From: Hysterium pulicare CBS 123377
Lineage: Eukaryota; Ascomycota; Dothideomycetes; Hysteriales; Hysteriaceae
Direction of reading: 5' to 3'
Assembly: GCA_000467715.1 (NCBI GenBank)
Contig: AJFK01000076.1
Location: 1 to 56,710, forward strand
Length of the DNA stretch: 56,710 nt
This document shows positions 1 to 9,421 of the stretch, piece by piece. The notes below the pieces were generated by a model. It worked only from the letters and a program-made list of their open reading frames with translations. It was not told where the DNA came from and did no database searches. The stretch's first letter is position 1, and every line of letters starts with the position of its first letter. The translations under genes were made by a program, and so were the position numbers.

Positions 1-1428
1 AGCTCTTTTTTAAGCTTATTGTGTAAATATGGTTGCATAACTAAATTAAATTGCAATGGAGGCATAGGATAGATAAGGAGCTGCAAGAACGCTATTAGAT
101 GAGGCTATGGATAAACTAGATGCGTGGTTGAAGGTTATTGGAATTAGATAATTTAATTGCTTACTGCACTGCGGCCTGCCGCCTTGGAATTTCAATCTTC
201 ATCCATCCACACATTTCCTTTCTGCATTATGACGTCTTGCTATCTCATTCGAGAACTGATGCCAGAAAACTTGGAATTCAAAGAAGAGTGTTTCTTCGAA
301 ATCGATAGTCTTGCAGCTTTTCTGCATTTCACCGTGCGATGGTCCGACACGACGCATCAGGAGCTCTACTGTCCAGCGTCTCCATCTGCAGAGACCCGAG
401 ACAGGATGTGAGAGTTCGTTCAGAATTTTGCAAATAGATACCTGAGCGATGATTTGTATCACAATAGCCCGGTCATTAGGTTGCCGTGCAAATAAGAAAC
501 AATTGTGGCATGCCAGTCCTATTTCTCACATCACACTTCATATTCATTCGTATCACAACTGGTCTACACATATGGATCTTGGACTTTCCTCTTCAGATCT
601 CATACCTTCCTCCTTGGACGCTATATAATGCGCGTCCAAGGTACGAGATCAGTCCCAGATGCTCGAATGTCTGACGAGCTATGGTCTCGGAATGAGGAGC
701 TTGAGCCTGAGCTGAACTCTCTCGAGTTGGACTGGCTCGGGCAGAGGATTCTTGAGCGGAACTCTCTGAAGCGGGACCCTCACAAGCTAGACTCTCAACC
801 TGGACTCCTTCAAGCTAGATTCTTCCAAGCTATAATCTCTTAGTGATATACAGATACAGCTCAGCAGGCTACGCGAGCGTCTCGAGCAGATGAAAATAGT
901 GAAAGTCGTGCTTTGAGGGGATAGCAGTCCCCAAAAATGGAAGCCATTGGGAAAAGAAAAAATGCGCACCACACTAAGTTCAGGAAGCAATGAATACAAC
1001 GTAAAGGACCGAAACTGTATTCTACCTCTCGCTTCTATTGCGAACGTTCCTTCACCTCAACACGTTATTCGTGGCCAGCCTGTTCTACCATGCAAGCCAT
1101 GAGGGATTCCAAAAAAAAGGCCCGGTTGAGGTCGTACACATCGGTTAAGACATTTTCCATTTCATCGATCAGCCTGCGGGCGCGGTAGAGGTGGAAATGC
1201 CACAGCGTTTCTAAATTCCATTAGTTCGGCCACAGTCGGTGCAACTCTGGTGGTGGGTTTGGGGGTGATCCGAGCTTTTAGGGATAACCGTATGCGGGAG
1301 GTCCCCAAATTTCGAAGCACCCTCACCTCCACAACTAAGCATTTCAATGGGGAAAGACTGCAGATTGTAGGAGAGCTGTTCATGATGGTAATGCCTTGTA
1401 ATGCCTCGACATGATGAGATGACACTCA
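1..1428. other. Gene-poor left edge
   Basis: I recognise no conserved gene here. A short open frame on the + strand runs from an ATG at 668 to a stop at 841 (58 codons). It is rich in Leu, Glu and Ser and lies just behind a TATATAA inside a perfect inverted repeat (612-641). The DNA at 690-840 contains imperfect repeats of an ACTCTC-containing phrase, so the frame may be a by-product of repetition. The last 200 bases or so are probably the 3' untranslated region of the minus-strand gene ending at 1429. Confidence 0.5.
612..641. repeat. Perfect 10-bp inverted repeat around a TATA box
   Basis: The arms CCTTGGACGC (612-621) and GCGTCCAAGG (632-641) are exact reverse complements. They are separated by a 10-base spacer that contains TATATAA. 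The sequence could form a hairpin or cruciform, or be a site for a dimeric DNA-binding protein placed over a core promoter. It may also be chance; no gene that I trust starts directly downstream. Confidence 0.55.
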
Positions 1429-2063
1429 CTATATATTAGTGACTCCAGGTGCCCATGCATCCCCAATTCTTTTGACCTCTTGAATGAATCTTCGACTAGT
1501 AATTTGCGTAGATCCGACTCTTCGTTCTGCATTCGCGGTCAAAGGTGAATGTTCGTCAGGGCTATAGAACGGATTTCGTAGCAATGCAATGTATGCCGTC
1601 TGTAACGCCCTGAATGCCTGAACAGTAACCTTCAGCTACGAGACAAACTTCAAGCTCAAGCCAACTTACCGGCTTCAAATCCGCATCCCGTAACCCCACA
1701 GCGACAGGATTCTTGCCATCCAAGCTGTTGGCCGGCCGTCCTTCCATGTCTACGACGATGACAAATTTGACGCCCGTGTTGGTGAGCCATCCATACATGG
1801 CTAATCGCTCGTCAACAGCTTGCAGAAGCCCGAAGTCTTGATCCGCGGTCTTATGTGGAAGCCGTGCTTCGAAGATGTCGAGACATGATGAGAGGAGGAA
1901 GGAGAACTCTAAAGGCGCCCGTTCTTCTGGTGGGAAAAGTGATATGTGAAGGGGGTTGTTCTTCAGAAAACATGAATGAGATGTTGAACACCCGGATACA
2001 AGGCGTCCTTACATGTTTTCCCATCACTCCAATGCATGCTATTGAAGGTGCCCGGCCAGCCAT
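1429..2063 (-). CDS. TRAPP complex subunit, TRAPPC2L/Tca17 type
   Basis: Three exons (2063-2013, 1960-1670, 1617-1429) give 176 residues. The start MAGRAPSIACIGVMGKH is followed by a GTAAGG donor. Exon 2 reads through a sedlin-like core that includes FEARLPHKTADQDFGLLQ, MYGWLTNTGVKFVIVV and GLRDADLKP. Exon 3 reads AFRALQTAYIALLRNPFY and ends RIGDAWAPG plus a short tail. The introns are 52 bp each. This order and length match fungal TRAPPC2L (yeast Tca17), a longin-fold subunit of the TRAPP tethering complexes that act as Rab exchange factors in Golgi and endosome traffic. In intron 2 the acceptor at 1618 keeps the family phrase AFRALQTAYI in frame; a second AG nearby does not. The gene diverges from the complex I gene at 2398. 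Confidence 0.88.
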
Positions 2064-2397
2064 GGCTGCTTAAATGTCGCTCCGCAGCTCGAGGGTGACG
2101 ATATTCGCCTTTCGCCTCCGTTCACATATGCTGTCGGCGGATCTGAGTTCCGTCGCCAAGGAAATCTGATGGAATTCTATTCTTGCTGGCGCACAGCGAT
2201 GGAATTCAATGTCGGTAGAAGGGTACTCAGCACTGACCAACCAGATGAAGCTGATTTGATCTGCACGTGATCCATCTCGCCAAGCTTTAGCTCTTCGACA
2301 TCTTCAATGCCATCACGACTACAGCTTCAATCGCCACCTCAACTTGCTACCCTCTCCACTCCTTCGCTGCAGTGTCTCCTTTGTTTTTGTCGCCAAC
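2064..2397. promoter_or_regulatory. Divergent promoter region between tca17-like and NDUFS7-like genes
   Basis: These 334 bases separate two outward-facing start codons, so they must hold the promoters of both genes. I see no clear TATA box. CT-rich stretches near 2290-2390, just before the complex I start, are typical of fungal transcription start regions. Confidence 0.5.
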
Positions 2398-3253
2398 ATG
2401 TTGTCGACAACAAGGTCTGCAGCCTCAATGGCGCTGCGAGGTGCGTTCCCGGCAACTCAAACGTGAAAAGTCCCTCGGAGCTAATACTCCACTCAGTGAA
2501 ACCCTCAACAGCTCTGCTTCCATACCGCGCAGGTTCCGCAGCTTTTATATCCTCGTCTTCTTCGAAATCCGCGACACAAAATGCGCCAATGCAGACGCCG
2601 GCGGTGATTCCGGGTGGTCCACCACCCCCGCCGCCCATGAAGAAGGCGAGGACGGACGTACCATTGCCGAGCCAGGAGGGGAAGAAGGGTGCTGTGCAAT
2701 ACGCATTGTATGTAAATACCTTCACAAATCCTTTTGGACTATTTGAGTTACAGTAATAGCGGTTACATGGAAGATATTAGCTAACACAGTCTCCGCTCAC
2801 AGAACAACCCTTGACCAAATCGCCAACTGGGCCCGCCAAAGCTCCCTCTGGCCCATGACCTTCGGACTCGCCTGCTGCGCCGTCGAAATGATGCATCTCT
2901 CAACACCGCGATACGACCAAGATCGGCTCGGTATAATTTTCCGTGCCTCACCTCGGCAGTCCGACGTCATGATTGTGGCGGGTACACTCACGAACAAAAT
3001 GGCACCTGCCTTACGCCAAGTTTACGACCAGATGCCTGATCCGCGATGGGTAATTTCTATGGGCAGTTGCGCGAACGGCGGAGGATACTATCATTACAGT
3101 TACTCGGTTACAAGAGGTTGCGACAGGATTGTGCCTGTGGATATCTATGTCCCGGGTTGCCCGCCCACATCGGAGGCGCTGATGTATGGCATTTTCCAAC
3201 TACAGAAGAAGATGAGGCATACGAAGATCACGAGGATGTGGTATAGGAAGTAA
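2398..3253 (+). CDS. NADH:ubiquinone oxidoreductase 20 kDa subunit (NDUFS7/PSST)
   Basis: Three exons (2398-2440, 2512-2707, 2803-3253) give 229 residues. Intron 1 (71 bp, GTGCGT donor) and intron 2 (95 bp, GTATGTAAA donor) restore one frame. The N-terminus is Ser/Ala/Arg-rich like a mitochondrial presequence, followed by a proline run and the family phrase [17 protein letters not shown]. The core has the ligands of iron-sulfur cluster N2: the cysteine pair in GLACCAVE (about residue 100), the Cys in GSCANGG (about 166) and the Cys in PGCPPT (about 196). The end is KITRMWYRK. The subunit sits at the junction of the peripheral and membrane arms of complex I and passes electrons to ubiquinone. 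The ATG at 2398 gives the best presequence; an upstream in-frame extension from 2307 does not. Confidence 0.95.
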
Positions 3254-3479
3254 AGGAATAGAAGATTGCGTGGAGAACTGGCGGGTTAACAATCGTGTTC
3301 ATTGCTTGTCTAGAGCATTTCCAAGCGGCTCTCACTTGTACAAATCGATCCTTCATCCTACATTTACCATTACTTGCATATTGCTGACCTGTGTGTTGCA
3401 ATTTTGAGTCCTGCTGGCCCTAAACCGGCTTCCCTCGTCGTTCTCCACCCCACTACATCACCCCCTCCTTCTCCACTTA
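3254..3479. other. 3' flank of NDUFS7-like gene
   Basis: This holds the probable 3' untranslated region and terminator of the complex I gene and the lead-in to the tandem array. I see no gene. Confidence 0.5.
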
Positions 3480-3931
3480 GAACCGGTGGTGTACTCAATG
3501 ACATAATCTAGCAGGATATAAAAGCCCTTCAAATCCCTCCAGCTTAGAACCACACCTCCAAGTCCAGTTCAAGCCAGCTTTAGGGACAACAGGTCACCAC
3601 TACTTCGAGGGTGCTTGCATGTCTAAAACATTATGTGCTACACACCTGATGCTGGGCAAGCGGCAACACATTCCCTAACGCAGACCTCTACATGGCTACT
3701 ATGTCGGGATCTACTAGAGCCCATACCACACCTTCTCGGGCGGATGGTAACAAGATATTGCTGGGGCTGTATCATGAGCGGAGGGGAAGTGCGGGAAGAG
3801 AATGGGCGGGAATCGCTGATCAGCTCTATTATGGGGGTGTTGTCATGGAAGGGAGAAGCAGAAGCAGTCGAAATACTACAGATCATGATGATGCGAAGTT
3901 GATGTTCATCATATGTATCTCTTCTGCTTAG
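3480..3931 (+). repeat. Array unit 1
   Basis: TATAAAA at 3517 and a GATGATG motif at about 3885. The ATG at 3619 opens only a 19-codon frame. A longer frame, 3692-3931 (79 residues), runs through the motif rather than ending before it, so it fits the array pattern poorly. The unit is probably decayed. Confidence 0.4.
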
Positions 3932-4130
3932 TCTTGGACGAGTCCTTAACCCCACCCCAGCCTTCTCTACTCGACCCAAGCACTCCCATTGGATATTGCC
4001 AAAGACTCGAGGCCGTTCCGGGTCTCCACATATATAGATAGTGGAGGTTGGTTTGGCATGATTGTGCTTGCCATTCCTCCGTGTTAAGAAAGGAAAAAGC
4101 GCATAGAATCAAGGTTTATATGTTGAGTCC

Positions 4131-4580
4131 CCTGGCCTCGCTGCCCAGCGATCTAACGTTCTTATCAGAATGAGCTTGTCTCCACGTGAGGGGTAGTTAG
4201 GCGCTGATGTAAGTCGAGGTCTTCTCGCCGTCTATATAAGCCTCGTCGAGACTAGAGAACTTTTTCCCCTTCCACACATCACTCTCTTCCTAGTGGCAGT
4301 ACCAAAATACGACACTTTGAATATGCCATGGCCACCAAAAGCACTTTTGCATTAAGACACAATATGTGGCTTTGGGAGGAGTGAGACTCGGGGAAGGAAG
4401 ATGATCTGAAAACTGCCACCAGAGTATTCCATGTTGGGAGTGGCTGTCCAGTCTTGAAGGGGATCCAATATGGGGATTCTGAGGTGCTATGGTGCTGAGG
4501 AAAACCAAAGAAGAATCAAATGGTGGAAGAGATGATGAAGAACGGCATCTCCAGAGGTATTGCTGATCATCATCAACAAA
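4131..4580 (+). pseudogene. Array unit 2, broken small ORF
   Basis: TATATAA at 4233, an ATG at 4323 (TATA +90) and the motif TGATCATCATCA at 4564. The frame starts Met-Pro-Trp but meets a stop after ten codons and more stops later in the same frame. It looks like a decayed member of the array. An element with CACGTGAG lies about 50 bp upstream of the TATA; a CACGTGAG also occurs upstream of unit 5. Confidence 0.4.
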
Positions 4581-4679
4581 ACGGACGTTTGATTGTTCAA
4601 AGCTACAGATCAACTATTCATGCTACGAGACAATGCCCTTAAGACTGGGTCTAGGTAATCGACAACAGCCACACATTCC

Positions 4680-5120
4680 TTCCTTCCTGCTTTCCACACG
4701 TGCAGCAATAGCCAAAAGCTGACATAATCGGCATTCTCTCCATGTATATAAACGAGGTTCCCTCCAACTTTGGGAGTTCTCACTACCAGCTACCATCGTT
4801 ACATTCATAACGAAAATTAGGCAGATCTGATGGTTTGGTGCCTCTGTCAATTGCGAAGTCAACTTCAATCGATGCCGTCTGCGGAGAAGCTGACTCCTAA
4901 TAAATACCGAAAACGAAAGCTTACATGTTGTTTAAACACTCCTCACAACCCTGCAATATGTTTGGATTCTGCTTGGAGCTCAAATCCTGGCAAAGAATCA
5001 AAATAATTTGGAAGGAGATTGCGTTGGGATGTGCAAAGTGGAAGTGACGCATCAAGACTATACGTATTGGAACGTTTTCCCTAGTATCAAATTTTGATGA
5101 TGGGCTTCATCGCCATTCCT
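4680..5120 (+). repeat. Array unit 3 with 58-residue ORF
   Basis: TATATAA at 4745. An ORF from 4830 (TATA +85) to a stop at 5004-5006 encodes 58 residues starting MVWCLCQL, basic and Cys-rich in the middle (KYRKRKLTCC). The motif TTGATGATGG lies at about 5094. The ORF has no signal peptide or domain that I recognise. Its start resembles unit 4, where both open ATG GTT TGG. Confidence 0.4.
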
Positions 5121-5214
5121 AGACACTCTACTAGAATTTAAACTTCTCTTCTAATTGTTCCAACTCCCCACATACGTTTGGCGCACATATTGTTTTAGTC
5201 TTATCGATCTTCAC

Positions 5215-5700
5215 TGCAGGATGTCGGAACAGAGGAGGCTTGGGAAACGCGGCAAGTACCCCTCTCCTACTCCCTTTTTCTCGGATGCTCACGTTCATCG
5301 GTGCTCGAGAGCTCATGTAACTTGAAGTCTGCTCAAAATCTATTTAAACAGCCTCAACTCCCGATTTGTTCCACTACACTTCAAGGTCGCTTCAGAGTCT
5401 CTACCTTCAAAGAGGATTCAGGTGACATAATGGTTTGGCTGCTTGCCAGAATTCCCGTCGAACCTCAACCATGTGTCTGGAAGAGAGTGAAAGCCAGGAT
5501 TGAAACGATTCATCGAAATTCCTCATGGAGCGTGAGCGGTGGTGCTGGTCGGGCTGGAATTGAGCTTCGCTGCATAGTGAACGGGCTGAGAAGGCCGAAA
5601 AAGTTGAAAGGGGTATGAGTATCCTCACTATAGACGCGGTAATTCTGCTAGAGATTATTGTAGAACAGAAGTATGGTGATTACCATCATCAGAAACCCCA
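5215..5700 (+). repeat. Array unit 4 with 62-residue ORF
   Basis: TATTTAAA at 5341. An ORF from 5430 (TATA +89) to 5618 encodes 62 residues starting MVWLLARIPVEP and ending in a basic RRPKKLK stretch. The motif TGGTGATTACCATCATC (5674-5690) is an imperfect inverted repeat. I recognise no family. Confidence 0.4.
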
Positions 5701-5984
5701 AATACCCCGTCTCGCTGACAAGTTTCTATCCCCTTTCCCAGACGAGGACGGCATGGTACTTGCTGGCGTGCTGATATAAGGATTGAGAGCACTCCAACTC
5801 TCCGCCATCAGCTTGAAGATGGCTTCTAGTTAATCCCATCTGATGCCAACCAAAATACTTTCGATTCCACTTTCGCTGCCCAAGAGCACACTACAAGCCC
5901 ATACTCAGGAGGTTGTAGTTATTTGGTCAAGTCACTTCACCAGCAGGACGTTGGTGCATTTGTGAGGAAGAAGTAGAGGGAGAG

Positions 5985-6490
5985 TCCGAGATTTATATAT
6001 CTTCCTAGCAGGAGGGTTTGCGAAAGACTGGCTCACGTGAGATGACCGCCTCTAGGACCTACTCTACGGTATGAGCTTACATAACGCTCTCTAGTCTCTC
6101 CTCCACTCGGGTATATAAACCTCGCCGAACTCTCGAAGTTCTTTCTTTCTTCACAACCACCATGCTTGATTGTGGACAAAATCGGAATCCGAGCACATCA
6201 TGAAGTGGGTGCTGGTTCAGCTGCCAAAAATCATGTCAACCAGCCAAAATGGGGAAAAGGCTTGACGAACTAACAACCTGCTACAAGCATGTTCCCACCG
6301 GCGGAGACCAGAAGAGGAACAGAATAGTCCATATGCTGAAGATTTAGGGCTAGTCAAACGTGCACTGGAAGAGATTGACGAAAAGGGGGTGTACGAAAGT
6401 AAACAGGGTCTGTCACGTTTCAGCCTCACTGCCAATAGTCTCCAGCATTAGAGAATGATGATAATTGGTATCACCACCGTAAGTCTCTCT
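5985..6490 (+). pseudogene. Array unit 5, ORF with one internal TGA
   Basis: TTTATATAT at 5991 and TATATAAA at 6113. The ATG at 6200 (TATA +87) starts MKWVLVQLPK. The frame reaches a TGA at 6263-6265 (codon 22), then stays open to a TAG at 6449-6451, 84 codons in all. The second half is charged and looks protein-like (YAEDLGLVKRALEEIDEKG). The motif at 6456-6476 is TGATGATA, five bases, TATCACCA, followed by a GTAAGT donor-like sequence. One mutation would separate this from an 83-residue ORF, or the TGA is avoided in a way I cannot see. Confidence 0.4.
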
Positions 6491-6599
6491 CTCTTGTCTC
6501 GCTTGAAGAACTCCAATTTTGGATCCCGACGCTCGCTCTCTTGCTCTATAAGTCGTCTAGGTAGCTAATTTCAATATGTTGAAAATAATTTATTCTTTG

Positions 6600-7085
6600 T
6601 AGCTCGAGAAAAAATCGACCAGCAAGCAAGGGAAAGTTGGGTGTAAAGTGATCGCCTTGAACACTTCGGGCAGGGCAGATTATGTAACGCTACCAAATTC
6701 TCTCCGCCTGCTCAGGTTTATAAACATCTCCAGACTCCGTGACTTCCCTTTCTCTACCCTACCATCATCGCAATAGCTTTATATATTCTGAAGCCACAGC
6801 TACATGGATTGGAGTGCCGGCGGAGCATCCAAACTATCAAGTTCTTGCATGAAGTCGTACCATGGCTGTAATCTGCTAAAAAGAAAGAAGGCACAGGAAC
6901 TCATGCTGGCGGAAGTTAAACACAGCAGCAGGCATCGGTATGGCAGTTTGGGAAGGGGATTCGACGACGTGGACGATTCGGAGTGTACGGAGGTTAAAAT
7001 AAATGAAGATGAAAAGTAGCATTACCACTGGCACCAATACCTGATACTGAAGAACGATGCTGGTGATCGCCATTAGTTCCATTAC
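6600..7085 (+). repeat. Array unit 6 with 71-residue ORF
   Basis: TTATAAA at 6718 and a TATGTAACG element at 6681. An ORF from 6804 (TATA +86) to 7019 encodes 71 residues: Met-Asp-Trp start, a basic middle (LLKRKKAQ) and an acidic end (DDVDDSE, NEDEK). The near-palindrome TGGTGATCGCCA is at 7061. I recognise no domain. Confidence 0.4.
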
Positions 7086-7344
7086 GCCTACTACTTCTCC
7101 CACTATTCTTGCGACCCCTGCTCACCCACAACTCCCCCATGGGCAGTTGATCCTGGATTGTATTGATCCTGCCTTCGTCGTTGTAGTCATTCCAGTCCGG
7201 ATGATCACAAGTCTTCAATGGCTCGGCGTTAGGTTCATGTCTTTAGCCCCGGTACGCGCTGGAAGGCATTATGAGGCCGGATGCTCTTGTTTTGTAGAAT
7301 CCAGTCCATCAAGTAAAGGGAAAAAGAGAGAATGGAGAGTGAGG

Positions 7345-7805
7345 AGAGGTTTATATATCCTTGCCCTGCGAGAACCATGGCAGGTAGAATGACTAAGGGA
7401 TTACTAGATTTGACCGCTTCCAGGACTGCTGTCGTATTACACAAGCAATGGCTAGAGCCTCGCTTCTCTAGATATCTATAAAAATCTCCTCAAACACGCT
7501 GCAACCTCCACCACATCATATCCTCCTCACTGGAGCCTCCAAAATCGATACAAAGAAATGTAATGATGCTGGTGTTGGAAACCCTTCCGAAACCTTCTCC
7601 TTTTGACGTAACATGTGGTCGGGGAGCTTCGGAGAACAAACTTTCATACTACAACCTCCTGGTTCCACTTATCGGTAGTAATGGGGCGGTGAGAGATGGT
7701 CCTTTGGAGATTGAGAGAAAGTCCTACAAGATAGGGACACGGAAATAATGTCGTGACTGCAAGCTTTGAGAATGATAGTGAACGACTGCATCATCGTTCA
7801 ATGTT
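7345..7805 (+). repeat. Array unit 7 with 61-residue ORF
   Basis: GTTTATATATCC at 7349 and TATAAAA at 7477. An ORF from 7563 (TATA +86) to 7748 encodes 61 residues starting MMLVLETLPKPSPF. The motif region at 7768-7799 has GAACGA and TCGTTC as inverted arms. I recognise no domain. Confidence 0.4.
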
Positions 7806-8154
7806 GAGCGCAGTTGAAAGGAATATATTTTGGCAATTAAATAAGAGGATTATCATCACCGTTTCCTTTGTATCCCAGTGTTTCCTCAGATTCCCTACTC
7901 TTCGTCCCAGTCTCGTCTCTCCGCAACACCGGCCATTATACTTCTTGGAATCTGCGCTTTTGATCCCAAGAGCACTCATTGTACCCAACTCCAGCTAGGC
8001 AGAGCGCTTCATTATTGAAAATACCAGCTTTTATTGCTGTTCAGAAACATCAAGAAGACGACCTGATGATTAGAGTTTTGAGCGTAGTGGAATTTGAAAC
8101 AGTGATTGAGAGCTCTGTCAATGAAGTGATGAGAGAAGAGGATATATGGCCTAG

Positions 8155-8600
8155 ATAGGTTTATATATCTTTCGAATCCAAGAAGTCCAAGGAGAATGAC
8201 TAAGAATTCACGAGGATTGGACCATTCCCAGTGCTCTCTGTATATTGCGAACGAAGATTCGTCAACACGGAGGCTTATATTTTATTTCTTGGCCTCTGTA
8301 TCTATAAAACCTTCATGTTATTCTTCATCCTTCATCTTTGAATATATCATCTCCTTATGCATCCCGCTTCCAAAAGAAGCAATGGAACCTGGACGATGGT
8401 GGGAAAGAGGGGAGTATGCTATCACATTTAGTTATAGACAGCCTTCCTCAGGCCAAGGTGGAGCAAACTCATATAACATGCTCTTCTTGTCGATTCGACA
8501 ACACTGGGGTGCTAATGTTTGGTCGCTCGAGACGATGATATAGAACTGTATCGTAATCTTAAGGTTTAACGATCATAGTGAAGAGCAGCGTTATCGTCTA
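8155..8600 (+). repeat. Array unit 8 with 53-residue ORF
   Basis: GTTTATATATCT at 8159 and TATAAAA at 8303. An ORF from 8382 (TATA +79) to 8543 encodes 53 residues starting MEPGRWWERGEY. Inverted arms ACGAT (8569) and ATCGT (8593) mark the downstream motif. I recognise no domain. Confidence 0.4.
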
Positions 8601-8904
8601 CTACTGAAACCGACGGATTGGAGGATGACGATAACTTTGAGCCACTTACTATTTCCACAAGGAAATGAACCATTGACATACAGCTTTACTACGAGGTTTG
8701 GCAAATAACAGGTTCCGTTACTAGAAGCTCCTTGTTGTTGATCGTTTTGCAACGGTCTGAAAACGCCACGCAGGATCTGATTGGTGTTTCGCTCGGGGCG
8801 CGCGCTCGATCCGATTACTTGATGCAATTATGACCAAGCGAGAATCCAGGAATTGGACCCTGTTCATACCTCCTCGTACGTCATATCGCTTGAATAAGGC
8901 TGCA

Positions 8905-8910
8905 TATAAA
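8905..8910 (+). promoter_or_regulatory. TATA box of the Gly/Asn-rich gene
   Basis: TATAAA lies 111 bp upstream of the ATG at 9016. It is followed by a CA-rich leader (CTTCAAAGCAACTTACC, CAACAAACATC) typical of strongly expressed fungal genes. Confidence 0.6.
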
Positions 8911-9015
8911 CCCCTCGTTTCTCCACATCCAGAACCAATATTCGACTCAGCACTTCAAAGCAACTTACCAAAGTTCTTTTCTACTTCCAACAAACATCTC
9001 CATAACTTAACCGCA

Positions 9016-9421
9016 ATGGGTCTCTTCAATGACGCCGAAAGGCTTGAGGGTGACGTCTCGGGAAACAATCAACAAGGAGGGGGCAATGATCAGGGTTTCT
9101 CCGACAACAATAACAACAGCGGCGGCGGCGGCGGAGGCTTCGGTGGAAACGACAATCAGCAAGGCGGCAACTTTGGAGGAAATACAAATGAAAGAGAGAC
9201 CCAGAACTCTTCTGGAGGAGGCGGCGGTTTCGGACAGACTGCTGAGGATGGAATCGTGAACCAAGGTTTGTCTTCGCGTGCTATGTCAACTATGCAGAAC
9301 CATCCAACTAATGCACTCGCGTGACATAGAAATCGATCAGTTCGCTACGAAGGAGGGAATTCCCAATGTCGCTGACGGCGAGATAAACAAGATTGTAGAC
9401 GGTGAGATTAACAAGTTCTGA
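9016..9421 (+). CDS. Small Gly/Asn-rich protein of unknown function (array unit 9)
   Basis: Two exons (9016-9265, 9330-9421) around a 64-bp GT-AG intron encode 113 residues. The start is MGLFNDAERLEGDVSG. The middle is low complexity, rich in Gly, Asn and Gln (QQGGG, NNNNSGGGGGG, FGGN repeats). The splice restores a coherent end, EIDQFATKEGIPNVADGEIN followed by KIVDGEINKF, which holds two copies of a DGEINK phrase. There is no signal peptide or membrane segment, so a soluble and perhaps disordered protein is likely. Most of the ATG-proximal sequence differs from units 1-8, but the exon 1 end (GAGGATGGAATCGTGAACC, TATA +338) sits where the other units carry their downstream motif. I do not recognise the family. 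Confidence 0.75.

Larger units (their letters stand above)
3480..9421 (+). repeat. Tandem array of nine diverged TATA/small-ORF units
   Basis: Nine TATA-type boxes on the + strand start at 3517, 4233, 4745, 5341, 6113, 6718, 7477, 8303 and 8905, about 510-830 bp apart. In units 2-8 an ATG lies at TATA +79 to +90 (4323, 4830, 5430, 6200, 6804, 7563, 8382). In units 2-6 the third codon is TGG (Trp). About 270-370 bp after each TATA there is a short motif of GATGAT/ATCATC type, often an inverted repeat. In units 4-8 the ORF stop lies 5-60 bp before it. Some units also share a TTTATATATC element 120-145 bp upstream of the TATA and a TATGTAACG/TACATAACG-like element nearer to it. This repeated spacing suggests old tandem duplication followed by strong divergence. 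Unit 9 is the intact gene at 9016. Percent identity was not computed. Confidence 0.6.

Noticed and set aside
1162-1425. 87-codon minus-strand ORF right after the TRAPP gene
   Set aside because: It is in the expected 3' untranslated region of the TRAPP subunit gene and has no recognisable feature.
3885-6476. ATGATGA sequences in array units as box C of C/D snoRNAs
   Set aside because: Only some units have RTGATGA, and I could not find properly placed D boxes (CTGA) with terminal stems.
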